This document shows, in pieces, positions 37,363 to 45,796 of a DNA stretch of 48,758 bases. Position 1 is the first letter of the stretch. Every line of letters begins with the position of its first letter. The notes beneath the pieces were generated by a model that had not been told where the DNA came from, ran no database searches, and worked only from the letters and a program-made list of their open reading frames with translations. The stretch lies in assembly GCA_002345845.1 (NCBI GenBank), contig DDWF01000016.1, positions 13,998 through 62,755 of the forward strand, given 5' to 3'. Both the position numbers and the translations under genes were made by a program. Source of the DNA: Betaproteobacteria bacterium UBA2293 (GTDB lineage: Bacteria; Pseudomonadota; Gammaproteobacteria; Burkholderiales; Rhodocyclaceae).

Positions 37363-38154
37363 TCAGAGATCGGCCGGCAGCGGAGCCAGCAGCCAGCGCT
37401 GCGAAACCTGGTTCAACTCGCCGCTGGCCTTGAGCTTGGCGACGACTTCGTTGACCTTGGCCAGCAGGGCCGCTTCACCCTTGTTCACGCCGACGTAGCA
37501 AGGCGAGTTCTTGATCAGGAACTTGGTGTCGAGGCGGCGGATCTTGGTGCGCTCGTTGACCGCCGCGGCGACGACGTTGCCGGTGGCGATCAGTTGCACC
37601 TGGCCGGACAGGTAGGCCGAGATGGTCGCGTTGTTGTCCTCGAAACGCTTGATCGTTGCCGTGGGCGGGGCGACCTTGGTGAATTCGAGGTCTTCCACCG
37701 AGCCGCGGGTGACGCCGACGGACTTGCCGGCGGTATCGGCGGCGCCCTTGATGGCGACATCGGTCGGGCCGAAGATGCCGTTGAAGAACGGGGCGTAGGC
37801 GATGGAGAAATCGATGACTTTCTCGCGGTCCGGGTTCTTGCCCAGGCTGGAAATGACCAGGTCGGCCTTGCCGGTGGTCAGGTAGGGGATGCGGTTGGTG
37901 CTGGAGACCGGGATCAGCTCGACCTTGAGCTTGAGTTCGCGGCCAATCAGGTTGGCGACGTCGATGTCGTAGCCGCGCGGCTTCATGTCCGGGCCGACGG
38001 TGCCGAAGGGCGGGAAATCCTGCGGCACGGCAACGCGCAGCGTGCCGCTTTTCTGGGCATTGGCCAGGGCATCGGCGTAGGCGCTAGCCGAGAAGGCGCT
38101 GCTGCCGATCAGCGCGGCACCGAGCAGGGCATGGAGAAATTGGCGTTTTTTCAT
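37363..38154 (-). CDS. Family 3 periplasmic binding protein of the ureide/amino-acid transporter
   Basis: A 263-aa exported protein. Signal peptide 1-27 (MKKRQFLHALLGAALIGSSAFSASAYA), then the family 3 signature region LRVAVPQDFPPFGTVGPDMKPRGYDIDVANLIG, the ligand segment ADLVISSLGKNPDREKVIDFSIAYAP and the second-lobe GKSVGVTRGSVEDL. In amino-acid binders an Arg of the IxxLTxTPER-type motif grips the carboxylate; here the segment reads SSLGKNPDRE, consistent with a ligand that still has a carboxylate (allantoate would). The gene follows the GntR gene by 35 nt. Confidence 0.93.
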   Translation of the reverse strand: MKKRQFLHALLGAALIGSSAFSASAYADALANAQKSGTLRVAVPQDFPPFGTVGPDMKPRGYDIDVANLIGRELKLKVELIPVSSTNRIPYLTTGKADLVISSLGKNPDREKVIDFSIAYAPFFNGIFGPTDVAIKGAADTAGKSVGVTRGSVEDLEFTKVAPPTATIKRFEDNNATISAYLSGQVQLIATGNVVAAAVNERTKIRRLDTKFLIKNSPCYVGVNKGEAALLAKVNEVVAKLKASGELNQVSQRWLLAPLPADL

Positions 38155-38189
38155 GGCGGAACTCCTGGGAAGGGCGGTTTGGGAAGGAC

Positions 38190-38867
38190 TCAGGGTTTGG
38201 TGAAAGCGATGCCGACCCGGCCAGCGGCCGAGAGCAGGTGTTGCTGCATGGCCTTGCGCGCTGCCACGGCGTTGCCAGTGGCGATGGCGGCGAGGATCAC
38301 GTTGTGTTCGTCGGCCGGGTGCCAGATGTGGCTGCGGTCGGCGAACGGCAGGCGCAGGCTGTAGGCGAGCTGGGCCTGGAAGTGCTGGGTCATCGCCGCC
38401 AGCGCAGGGTTGCCGGACAGCTCGGCCAGGGCCAGGTGGAAGCGCAGGTCGCAGTCGGCGGCGGTGACCAGGTCGCTGGCACCCAGTGCGCGCTGCATCT
38501 CGGCCATGCATTCGCGCAGGGCTTCGAGACCTTCGGCGGTGCGCTGGCGGGCGGCCAGCGCGGCATTGGCCGGCTCGATGACGAAGCGCATCTGGAAGAT
38601 GGCATCCGGCGGCATGGCGCTCGGCCCGGCCGGCAGATCGGCCGCCTTGACCTGCGTGCCGGCGGTGACGAAGACGCCCTTGCCGGGCGCCGAGCGCAAC
38701 ATGCCGAGGGCTTCCAGCGTGGAAATGGCTTCGCGCAGCGAGGCGCGGCTGATACCGAGGCTTTCGGACAGCTCGCGCTGGCCCGGAAGGGCCGTACCGG
38801 CGGCATAGTGGCCGTCGAGAATGCGACGTTGCAGGGTTTGGGCGGCGATATTGGAGACGCTAGGCAT
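38190..38867 (-). CDS. GntR/FadR-family regulator of the allantoate operon
   Basis: A 225-aa regulator starting at ATG 38867. An upstream ATG (38918) is in frame but lies inside the proposed -24 to -12 element, so it is unlikely. Residues 1-70 are a GntR winged helix: NIAAQTLQRRILDGHYAAGTALPGQRELSESLGISRASLREAISTLEALG. The rest is an FCD ligand domain with metal-type residues in AADCDLRFHLALAELSGNPAL and HPADEHNVILAAIATGN. First gene of the operon, so it is probably autoregulated through the palindrome at 38881-38894. The ligand may be a ureide (inference). Confidence 0.92.
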   Translation of the reverse strand: MPSVSNIAAQTLQRRILDGHYAAGTALPGQRELSESLGISRASLREAISTLEALGMLRSAPGKGVFVTAGTQVKAADLPAGPSAMPPDAIFQMRFVIEPANAALAARQRTAEGLEALRECMAEMQRALGASDLVTAADCDLRFHLALAELSGNPALAAMTQHFQAQLAYSLRLPFADRSHIWHPADEHNVILAAIATGNAVAARKAMQQHLLSAAGRVGIAFTKP

Positions 38868-38880
38868 TTTGTTTAACAGT

Positions 38881-38894
38881 TCAGACCGGTCAGA
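38881..38894. promoter_or_regulatory. Palindromic operator before the GntR gene
   Basis: TCAGACCGGTCAGA: a perfect 8-bp GACCGGTC core with one mismatched pair and two further matching pairs. It lies 14-27 nt before the regulator start and just downstream of the expected transcription start of the sigma-54-type promoter. CAGACC also occurs as a direct repeat here. Confidence 0.55.
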
Positions 38895-38911
38895 CCAGAT
38901 GTGAACCATTA

Positions 38912-38927
38912 AGCGCATTTCGTGCCA
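38912..38927 (-). promoter_or_regulatory. Sigma-54-type promoter of the allantoate operon
   Basis: On the minus strand TGGCACG-AAAT-GCGCT matches the RpoN consensus at all seven -24 bases and at the invariant GC and following T of the -12 element; two of the remaining -12 bases differ. Transcription would begin near 38899, about 30 nt before the regulator start. Nitrogen-regulated uptake of a purine breakdown product would explain it. Confidence 0.6.
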
Positions 38928-39139
38928 GGCGCCTTTGATGCTCTTATTGTTGCTTAACTAGTTGATTTATAGATGTTTGATGGCGATGCGTGGCGCGTCG
39001 TGCATTTGTCGCTTATGCCCCGTTCCGGGGATTTTTTCGACAGCACGTTTGTTTTTGGTGCGCTGTCGGACAAATTGTCAGACTCCCGGCATTGCTCCTA
39101 ATGGCATTGGCAGCTAGTTTGTATTTCTACAGATGTCTG
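38928..39139. other. Intergenic region upstream of the allantoate operon
   Basis: 212 nt between the sigma-54-type element and the 3' end of the next gene on the same strand. It could hold NtrC-type enhancer sites, but I see no clear dyad of that kind, and no gene. Confidence 0.4.
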
Positions 39140-40489
39140 TTAGCGCGAACGTGCCAGATCAAGGTCGGCGCGGTTCTTCTCGTCGACGTACTGCTGTGTC
39201 GCCCCAGGCCGGCTGCTGGCAAAACAGCTGACCTCCACATTGGCCAGCGGCTTGCCCTTGTGCAGCACCTCGACCGCGCAGCGGCCGAAGACGCCTTCGA
39301 TGGTGGCCAGCAGGTTGCGGGCGTAGGGGGTTTCCAGTTTGCCGTCGAGGATCAGGTTGGCGATCAGTACGCCGTCGGTTTTCAGCACGCGGCGGGCGGC
39401 GCTCCAGAATTCGCGGGTGACCAGGTGGGCGGGGATGGCGGTGTGCGAGCTGTACACATCGACGACGACGGCATCGAAGCGGCGCTCGGTGGTGGCGACG
39501 AAGCGGCGGGCGTCGTCGGCGATGAATTCGCCGTTGGCCGGCTGGCGCAGGAAATGCTGCTCGGCGATGCGGCGGATCTGCGGATCGATGTCGACGTAGG
39601 TGTACCGGTTCAGTGGTTCCTGGTGCGACAGGGTGAAGCCGCCGGCGCCGAGGACCAGGATGTCGCGGTCGCGGTAGGCCAGATCAATGAGCAGGAGCTG
39701 CCGCAGGTGCTGGATGTAGCGGGTGTAGTTGGGCGGCTCGGAAGCGTCGATCAGCGAGGCCAGCGACTTGTTGACCCAGAAGGCGCGGGCATCCTGCAGG
39801 CCGTCGCGGTCAATCGGGGCGATCTGGTATTCGGCGTAGGCGGTATCGGCGGTGGCTGTCTGCTGCAGGTTGGGGGCGACGATCAGGGCGGCGGCCAGTG
39901 GGCCGATGGCCAGCGAGGCCTTGCGCCGGCCGTGCAGCAACAGGGTGCCGACGAGCAGGCCGAGGGCGCAGATGGCGACAGCGGCGGCGACGCCGAGCCA
40001 CTGCATGACCAGCAGCGACAGGCTGAGCGAGCCGAGGAAGGAGCCGAGTGTGGACCAGTACAGGGCGATGCCGCTGGCCTCGCCGGTGCGTGCGTGCTTC
40101 ATCAGGTTGGTCAGGATCGGCACGGTCTGGCCGAGCAGCCAGGCAATCGGGCAGAGCACGCCGCCGACGAACAGCAGGTAGGCGACCGGCGTCGGCAGGG
40201 CTTTGAACAGCGCATCGACCACCGGCGCCGACAGGCCAAGACCGCAGAGCAGGGCGGCGATCAGGAAATTACGGGCGACCGTGGCGCGAAAATCGGTGGC
40301 GACCCGCGCCCCCGAGCCGTAGCCGAGCGCCAGCGCGAGCAGGAACAGGCCGATGGTCGGGGCGGTTATGACGATGGAACTGCCGACATGCGGCAGCAGG
40401 CGGCGCAGCGCGATGATCTCGGCGCCCAGCGAACAGAAGCCCTCGATGAAGACGATGGTGTGGAGCAGCAGCGGGGGCATGACCGGCAA
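39140..40489 (-). CDS. Membrane-anchored spermidine synthase-like protein
   Basis: A 449-aa protein in two parts. Residues 1-210 hold about seven membrane helices (GFCSLGAEIIALRRLLPHVGSS; LYWSTLGSFLGSLSLSLLVM). The C-terminal 220 residues are a SpeE-type Rossmann fold: DILVLGAGGFTLSHQEP, YVDIDPQIRRIAEQHFL, DDARRFVATTERRFDAVVVDVYSSHTAIPAHLVTREFW. Spermidine synthase-like fusions of this kind are common, but whether they transfer an aminopropyl group is unproven; the usual catalytic Asp is present as DVYSS. Monocistronic as far as can be seen. Confidence 0.88.
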   Translation of the reverse strand: MPVMPPLLLHTIVFIEGFCSLGAEIIALRRLLPHVGSSIVITAPTIGLFLLALALGYGSGARVATDFRATVARNFLIAALLCGLGLSAPVVDALFKALPTPVAYLLFVGGVLCPIAWLLGQTVPILTNLMKHARTGEASGIALYWSTLGSFLGSLSLSLLVMQWLGVAAAVAICALGLLVGTLLLHGRRKASLAIGPLAAALIVAPNLQQTATADTAYAEYQIAPIDRDGLQDARAFWVNKSLASLIDASEPPNYTRYIQHLRQLLLIDLAYRDRDILVLGAGGFTLSHQEPLNRYTYVDIDPQIRRIAEQHFLRQPANGEFIADDARRFVATTERRFDAVVVDVYSSHTAIPAHLVTREFWSAARRVLKTDGVLIANLILDGKLETPYARNLLATIEGVFGRCAVEVLHKGKPLANVEVSCFASSRPGATQQYVDEKNRADLDLARSR

Positions 40490-40590
40490 AGGGTGGGGCG
40501 GAGAGCCGGATTCTACGCGATGGGTCGATCTGGCCGGCGATGGCGTGCCAGCATCAAGCGCTGGCTAACAGTACTGATGCCGCCGCTGCT

Positions 40591-41676
40591 TCATGGATGA
40601 ATAACATCACCGAAAACCGTGTACTCGCCATCCTTGCGATCAAGGCCTGGCGCGTCGTAAAGCACCAGCCAGCTGGGCTCATGCGCGGCGAGCTCGGAGG
40701 GCAATCGGCAAAGGGCCTCTGCCCGATTGGTGCCGCGCCCGTGGGGCAGGGAAAGCATCTCGGTTAGCGATGTCTCGAAGCGCGCCGCTTCGTGGTTGGC
40801 CGCCAGCTGGGGCCTGGCGTTTGGCCACTTGAACACGCGGATATCGCCATCAAGCACCATCGTCGGCCCGGCCAGGATATAAAGGTCATCACCGGAAAAG
40901 TGCAGATCCCGAATCCCCAGTCCTGCCAGCGGCAAGAAATGCTTGCGTACCAGACTGCCGCTGTCATCCAGAGGCGCCAGCCGTAGCTGTGCGCCTTTGG
41001 TTTCGAGCGCAATTTCCAGTACCGCCGACCAGCCGCGCAAGACCGGGCCGCGCAGTCCGATCAGCAACCGGTTGCCGTTCACCGCCAGCCCTTCGATATC
41101 CAAACCATTGTCCTTGCCGGGAATACCCAGATACGGTCCGAAATGGGGGTCATCCGCCAGGGCCTGGGTCAACAGGTTGGATTCGGCATCCCCTTGCAGG
41201 CGTCGCGCCCGGCGGCCATCTTTCGTCTCGCGGACCAGGCAGGGTTTGCCGTCCTCTCCCAGGTCAATCGGCAAACAGGCCAACAGGCGGCGGTTGCTGT
41301 CGAGCGACACCTTGGCCAGGCGCTTGGCGTTTTCTGCATTGTCCCGATCATCCTTGGCATTCTTGCGCTTGAGTCCATGCGAACCCACCAGCCAAAGATA
41401 GCCATCAGCCACGGCCATGCCTTCCAGGTCGGCTTCATCGTCCGCGGCTCCGGGCAAGTCAAGCAGTTCTGATAGCGGAAAGCTCAGCCCGTCGCCGAAG
41501 CGCAGCAGTTCATCTCCGGAGGGATCAAGACGGCGCAGGCGGTCCACGCCGCAGGCCTCGTCGCCGGCGACCCACAAATACTCGCCAGAAAACGCAGCGC
41601 CGGAAAGATTGCTATGAACCAACGCACCCGGTGAAAATTCAAGGCGAATGGCATTCTTGATACATTTACTGGGCAT
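40591..41676 (-). CDS. DUF3616 family protein
   Basis: A 361-aa soluble protein of the DUF3616 family with the look of a beta-propeller: repeated short strands such as GAAFSGEYLWVAGDEACGVDRLRRLD, DLEGMAVADGYLWLVGSHGLKRKN, DIEGLAVNGNRLLIGLRGPVLRGWSAVLEI and GIRDLHFSGDDLYILAGPTMVLDGDIRVFKW. No signal peptide. The DxEGxA segments repeat and may bind metal. The family has no assigned function. It is on the minus strand, 101 nt from the membrane spermidine synthase-like gene. Confidence 0.85.
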   Translation of the reverse strand: MPSKCIKNAIRLEFSPGALVHSNLSGAAFSGEYLWVAGDEACGVDRLRRLDPSGDELLRFGDGLSFPLSELLDLPGAADDEADLEGMAVADGYLWLVGSHGLKRKNAKDDRDNAENAKRLAKVSLDSNRRLLACLPIDLGEDGKPCLVRETKDGRRARRLQGDAESNLLTQALADDPHFGPYLGIPGKDNGLDIEGLAVNGNRLLIGLRGPVLRGWSAVLEIALETKGAQLRLAPLDDSGSLVRKHFLPLAGLGIRDLHFSGDDLYILAGPTMVLDGDIRVFKWPNARPQLAANHEAARFETSLTEMLSLPHGRGTNRAEALCRLPSELAAHEPSWLVLYDAPGLDRKDGEYTVFGDVIHP

Positions 41677-41810
41677 GTTGTGTGTCTTATTGAAGGGTTT
41701 TGGCTGGGAACAAAAGCTGATGCGCAGGCGTTCGACTCAACAGGAAGTTAAAGTTCCACCCGTCTGGCGACAGCCGCTTGCCTGGCCGCCGGCGCAAACC
41801 CCTGCCCGCG

Positions 41811-42386
41811 CTATCGCCACCCAGTCGCAAACTGCCGCGCATCGCCCAGCCAGACCCTGAAATCTTCGGCAAAGCCGTCCGCATCGGCGATGAATTCCGC
41901 CTCGCCGCCGGCCAGCGGATTAGGTTGCCGGGCGCGCTTGGCCATGCGCTGCAGGACGTCGGCGATGCTGGCGAGGTCGGCGTAGCTGTGCAGCCAGTCC
42001 TCGCAGGCCATCAGTTGCATGGGGTGGTGGGCCGATGGGGGCAGGTCGGCGAGGCGGTTGGCGAGGTGGCGGTAGATGCCGGCACAGTAGTCGGCGAGCG
42101 GAGTGGGGTGGTGCTCGGCCCAGTCGCGGGCAAGCAGATGGTCGTAGAAGATGTCGACGAAGATACCGGCATAGCGGCGGCGTGTCGGCGAGACGCGGGC
42201 GCGGCTGGCGCGGAAGGCGGGATGGCTTTCGGCGTGGCTGTCGATGGCCCGGTGCAGCGCTACGCCGCGGGCGAGGTCGGCGGGTAGCGGGCCGGGCAGC
42301 GGCCCCTTGATCCAGTCGCCGACGACACCGCCGACGATCAGCGCCGGGTCATCGCCGGCGAGGAGGGCGTGGGCGAGGAAATTCAT
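41811..42386 (-). CDS. acpH: Acyl carrier protein phosphodiesterase
   Basis: A 191-aa enzyme of the AcpH (DUF479) family, which removes the phosphopantetheine arm from holo-ACP. Start MNFLAHALLAG at 42386; the frame is open 42 codons further up. An HD-like metal set can be seen: H6, D12/D13, D24 (VVGDWIKG), H47 and D51 (LHRAIDSH), and FVDIFYDHLLARDW. Length is normal. It is divergent from the depolymerase gene. Confidence 0.9.
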   Translation of the reverse strand: MNFLAHALLAGDDPALIVGGVVGDWIKGPLPGPLPADLARGVALHRAIDSHAESHPAFRASRARVSPTRRRYAGIFVDIFYDHLLARDWAEHHPTPLADYCAGIYRHLANRLADLPPSAHHPMQLMACEDWLHSYADLASIADVLQRMAKRARQPNPLAGGEAEFIADADGFAEDFRVWLGDARQFATGWR

Positions 42387-42607
42387 GGGAGCAGTGTCGC
42401 ATGTTGCCGGCGCTTCGTTGATGGCAGGTTCCACGGCGACGCACGGATCGGAGCGGGCAAGCATCTCGTGCGCGGTCAGCGCCTTCTGCTGTTGCCCAAT
42501 AAGGCCATGCATTCGAGTGGATTTCCGGGCATGCTGTGCGGATTTCGAATTTGACCGGCCTGCCCGCGGTGGGCGGACAACAGCCGGCGACCCGGAGCGC
42601 TACCGCC

Positions 42608-43732
42608 ATGCAATTCATGACCCGTCTGCAACAAACAGCCAAGGTGCTGTGGATACTGACCCTGTTCCTCTACGGTGCGGCGCAGGGCGCGGCACTCAGC
42701 CCGGTCGACGATTTCGGCAACAACCCCGGCAAGCTCCGGATGTACGAGTACGTCCCCCAGGGACTGAAGGAAGGGGCGCCGCTGGTCATCGTGCTGCACG
42801 GCTGCGGGCAGAGCGCGGAAATCTACGGCCACGGCACCGGTTGGGTCGGCATGGCCGACAAGGTCGGCTTTGTCCTTGTCCTGCCCGAACAGCAGGAAAG
42901 CAACAATCCGCGCAAATGCTTCAACTGGTTCAACGGGTTTGCCTGGGGCGACTACCTTCCCTGGAATTATCGGTGGTTCGGCAGCGACATCGACCGCGAC
43001 AACGGCGAAGCGGCGTCCATCGTCGCCATGCTCAAGACCGCGATTCAGAGACACCGGCTGGATCAGCGACGGGTCTACATCACCGGCCTCTCCGCCGGTG
43101 GCGCGATGACCGCGGTGATGCTGGCGACCTATCCGGAACTCTTCGCCGGCGGCGCCGTTCTGGCCGGCGTCCCTTACAAATGCGCGACCGACCCCTACGC
43201 TGCCATCTCACCCAGCGAATGTGGACTCGATTACCCGGCGAAAAAGGGCAACGCCCGGATCAAGTCGCTGGCCCCGTCGATCTGGGGCGACAAGGTGCGC
43301 GACGCCCACAAGAGCTTCCGCGGCCCCTGGCCACGCCTGTCCATCTGGCACGGCACCGCCGACGGCACCGTGGTCGCCGCCAGTGCGGATGAACTGGAAA
43401 AACAGTGGCGGAACGTGCTCGGCCTCGACCAGGTGACTGCATCCAACGAACCACAGCCGGACCCAAAGCACAAACATGCCATCTACCGCGATGCCCAGGG
43501 CAAGGTGCAACTCGAAGTGCATCGAATCACCGGCATGGGGCACGGCACGCCGATCATCGACGGACAGTGCGGCCGCAAAGGCGAGCACCTGTTCGATATG
43601 GGCATCTGCTCAAGCGAGCTGATTGCAAGGTTCTGGGGGATTGGGCTGCAAGTCGGCCAGGAGCAATCAGTCGCCCCGGCACAGATAAGTGGCCGCAATA
43701 CGTCAATTGGAGCTCATCGTCCCCAACGGTAG
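42608..43732 (+). CDS. Exported PHB-depolymerase-type esterase
   Basis: A 374-aa protein from ATG 42608 with GGAG at 42594-42597. The N-terminus (MQFMTRLQQTAKVLWILTLFLYGAAQG) is a signal peptide. It then follows the LpqC/PHB depolymerase family 1 pattern: oxyanion segment VLHGCGQSAE with H64, lipase box GLSAGG with S162, and a catalytic His in GMGHGTPI; the Asp lies in the HGTADGTV loop. Family members cleave short-chain polyhydroxyalkanoates or feruloyl and acetyl esters; the substrate cannot be told. Its last 19 bp overlap the convergent TonB-like gene. Confidence 0.88.
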   Translation: MQFMTRLQQTAKVLWILTLFLYGAAQGAALSPVDDFGNNPGKLRMYEYVPQGLKEGAPLVIVLHGCGQSAEIYGHGTGWVGMADKVGFVLVLPEQQESNNPRKCFNWFNGFAWGDYLPWNYRWFGSDIDRDNGEAASIVAMLKTAIQRHRLDQRRVYITGLSAGGAMTAVMLATYPELFAGGAVLAGVPYKCATDPYAAISPSECGLDYPAKKGNARIKSLAPSIWGDKVRDAHKSFRGPWPRLSIWHGTADGTVVAASADELEKQWRNVLGLDQVTASNEPQPDPKHKHAIYRDAQGKVQLEVHRITGMGHGTPIIDGQCGRKGEHLFDMGICSSELIARFWGIGLQVGQEQSVAPAQISGRNTSIGAHRPQR

Positions 43733-44538
43733 ATTTCCATCTGGCGTTTCATTTCCGTCTCCTCCTGCTCAATTGTCTCGGCAGTTGAGTCAGTGACGCA
43801 TTTCTCCTGCGCAGCATCGGCATCGGCCGGAATGCGTTGCGGTGCTTGCTGCTGTGTAGGTGGCGTTTTTCCGTCCCAGGCAAACGGATTCTTGAACGCA
43901 GGCGGGTCAGGCAGGCAGTCCAGGGTATAACTCGGCGGCCAGCCTGTCTCATAAGGCAGAAACGAAATCGTCCGCTCGAATATCAAGGGCTGGCCCGTCG
44001 GGGTGGGCGGTAGCGGCGGCAGGGACCTGATCGCCTGCAGTGCCAGTTTTGACGCCGTTTCGGAGGTGGACCACAGCTCGGTGACGTTCGCCAGCGTGCC
44101 ATCGGGGGCGATCTCGATCCGCAAGCGCACCACTCCCTGTTCGGGGCCCTCGACCGCCGTTCCCATCATGCTGCGCACCAGTTGCCCCAGGTTGTGCCGG
44201 TAGCGCTTGCTGTTCTTGAGCTTGTACGTCGATGCCAGTTGCCACTCTTCCGCACTGGGCGGCGGCGGTGCCGCCTGGGATGCCGGGGTTTTGGCTAACG
44301 GCGCTGGCGGCCGATTGGTATCGCTCATGGGCATCGCCATGCGCGAAGCGGATGCCTTGGGTTGCGCCCGCCTCGGTGGCGGAGATGGCATCTCCGCAAG
44401 CTCTTCCCGGACTTGTGTGGTGATCCGGATTTCAATGGGTTCCGGGTTCTTCGGCTGACGCCATGTGTCGAACTGCCATCCGGCGGCCAGGAGGGCATGC
44501 AGTGCCAGCGACAACAGCAGTGGAACACTCAATTTCAT
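43714..44538 (-). CDS. TonB-like envelope protein
   Basis: A 274-aa protein with one N-terminal membrane helix (MKLSVPLLLSLALHALLAAGW). A Pro/Ala-rich stretch (about 30-95) would span the periplasm. A TonB C-terminal-like domain follows: VVRLRIEIAPDGTLANVTELWSTSETASKLALQAIRSLPPLPPTPTGQPLIFERTISFLP. After it is a Pro/Gln/Glu-rich tail. The TonB box for ExbB/D contact (the SxxxH pattern in SLALHALLA) is present. The overlap with the esterase gene end (43714-43732) is convergent. No receptor gene is near. Confidence 0.78.
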   Translation of the reverse strand: MKLSVPLLLSLALHALLAAGWQFDTWRQPKNPEPIEIRITTQVREELAEMPSPPPRRAQPKASASRMAMPMSDTNRPPAPLAKTPASQAAPPPPSAEEWQLASTYKLKNSKRYRHNLGQLVRSMMGTAVEGPEQGVVRLRIEIAPDGTLANVTELWSTSETASKLALQAIRSLPPLPPTPTGQPLIFERTISFLPYETGWPPSYTLDCLPDPPAFKNPFAWDGKTPPTQQQAPQRIPADADAAQEKCVTDSTAETIEQEETEMKRQMEIYRWGR

Positions 44539-44615
44539 ATGGGCATCGTCGCTTCAGATTGCGCTGAGCAAGCTTGATTCCACAATGGCTTCGGATGGGG
44601 CATTGATGTTTACAG

Positions 44616-44639
44616 ACAATCTAATAATCGTTAGATTGT
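44616..44639. promoter_or_regulatory. Operator of the ArsR-rhodanese operon
   Basis: ACAATCTAA-TAATCG-TTAGATTGT: a perfect 9-bp inverted repeat with a 6-nt spacer, ending 4 nt before the regulator start. AT-rich dyads of this form are typical ArsR/SmtB-type operators; binding here would block transcription or translation start of its own operon. Confidence 0.85.
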
Positions 44640-44643
44640 AGTT

Positions 44644-45303
44644 ATGAAACCGACCGTCACCAAGTCCTACCTCTACGAACACGTCGCTCGCATCGGCAAG
44701 GCGATTTCCAGCCCCAAGCGCCTGGAGCTCATCGAACTCCTCGCCCAAGGCGAGAAAACCGTCGAAACCCTGGCAGAACAGGCGCGCATCGACATGCGCC
44801 TGGCCAGCGCCCATTTGCGAGCGCTCCGCGAAGCCCGGCTGGTCGAAACCCGGCGCGAAGGCAAATTCATTCACTACCGTCTGAGCGGCCCGGATGTCGC
44901 CCAGCTATGGGTCCATGTTCGAGAAGTGGCCGAGGAGCACCTGGTCGAACTGCGCGTGGCGCTCGACCAGATGACGGCCTCACCGGATGCCCTGTCATCG
45001 GAAAGCCGCGAGTCCCTGCTGGCCAAGGCCCGCAGTGGCGACATCGTGGTCATCGACGTTCGCCCGGAGGCGGAATATGTCGCCGGTCACTTGCCATTTG
45101 CCCGTTCGCTGCCCTTGGCTGAACTGGAGAAGCGGCTGGCTGACCTGCCGGCGGGCAAGGAAATCGTCGCCTACTGCCGTGGCCCGTTCTGCCTGATGTC
45201 GGACGAGGCGGTGAAGTTGCTGCGTCAACGCGGTTATAGCGCTCACAAGATTACCGATGGCGTCAGCGAATGGCGTGCTGGCGGACTACCGATCGAGAAC
45301 TGA
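44644..45303 (+). CDS. ArsR-type regulator fused to a rhodanese domain
   Basis: A 219-aa fusion. Residues 1-90 are an ArsR winged helix (ISSPKRLELIELLAQGEKTVETLAEQARIDMRLASAHLRALREARLVETRREGKFIHYRL). Residues 115-219 are a rhodanese domain: VVIDVRPEAEYVAGHLPFARSLPL and the active-site loop YCRGPFC with C168 and C173. Rhodaneses carry persulfides, so the protein probably senses or transfers reactive sulfur rather than a metal; SqrR/BigR-type relatives do so with cysteines (family knowledge). A perfect palindrome precedes its start. The next three genes follow in the same direction. Confidence 0.93.
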   Translation: MKPTVTKSYLYEHVARIGKAISSPKRLELIELLAQGEKTVETLAEQARIDMRLASAHLRALREARLVETRREGKFIHYRLSGPDVAQLWVHVREVAEEHLVELRVALDQMTASPDALSSESRESLLAKARSGDIVVIDVRPEAEYVAGHLPFARSLPLAELEKRLADLPAGKEIVAYCRGPFCLMSDEAVKLLRQRGYSAHKITDGVSEWRAGGLPIEN

Positions 45304-45327
45304 AGGCAAAACCACAGGAGACAACCC

Positions 45328-45768
45328 GTGAAGCATCTATCCATTTTCGCCTTGTGCGGCGCCCTGGCCTTTTCGGCGCTGGCGGCCGATGTGTCGATGA
45401 TCGTACCCGGCGCTCAGACTACCAATGGTCAGAAGGTTCTGACCTTCATTGCCAAGGACCCACCGGGGCAGCGCTGCAATGGCAACCTGCAGGTCGCCGC
45501 TGAAATTGCCAATACCTATCGCGTGCCGATTCAACTGCTGCCTTCCACCCTGGCAGCAGGCTTGCCGGCTCCGGCCGTCTTTTACGGTAACCAACTGATC
45601 GTTGCCGACGGCAAGGACTTCAACGGTGCCGCCAGCTACCAGATCGTCGCCGATGTTCTCGACCTGGAAAGCGTGCCGAAGCAGGCCAAATCCGGTCTGC
45701 TCTTCCAGGAAGTCGTGCGCAAGGATTTTGATGCCCTGAAGGCCACCATCAAGGCCGGCGGCAAGTAG
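45328..45768 (+). CDS. Periplasmic protein, thioredoxin-like, function unknown
   Basis: A 146-aa protein from GTG 45328 with an AGGAG ribosome binding site just upstream. Signal peptide 1-19 (cleavage near SALA-A). The mature part has one cysteine (C49, GQRCNGN) and a LPAPAVFYGNQLI segment that looks like the cis-Pro strand of a thioredoxin or glutaredoxin fold. No CxxC. It may deliver or trap sulfur at the single cysteine; this is inferred from position between a rhodanese-regulator and a DsrE-like gene. Confidence 0.7.
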   Translation: MKHLSIFALCGALAFSALAADVSMIVPGAQTTNGQKVLTFIAKDPPGQRCNGNLQVAAEIANTYRVPIQLLPSTLAAGLPAPAVFYGNQLIVADGKDFNGAASYQIVADVLDLESVPKQAKSGLLFQEVVRKDFDALKATIKAGGK

Positions 45769-45796
45769 TTTCTCAACGAAACCCAGGGAGACCTCG

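Noticed and set aside
38868..38918. N-terminal extension of the GntR regulator (17 residues)
   Set aside because: It would put the start codon inside the -24 to -12 element, and the extension lacks similarity to the family.
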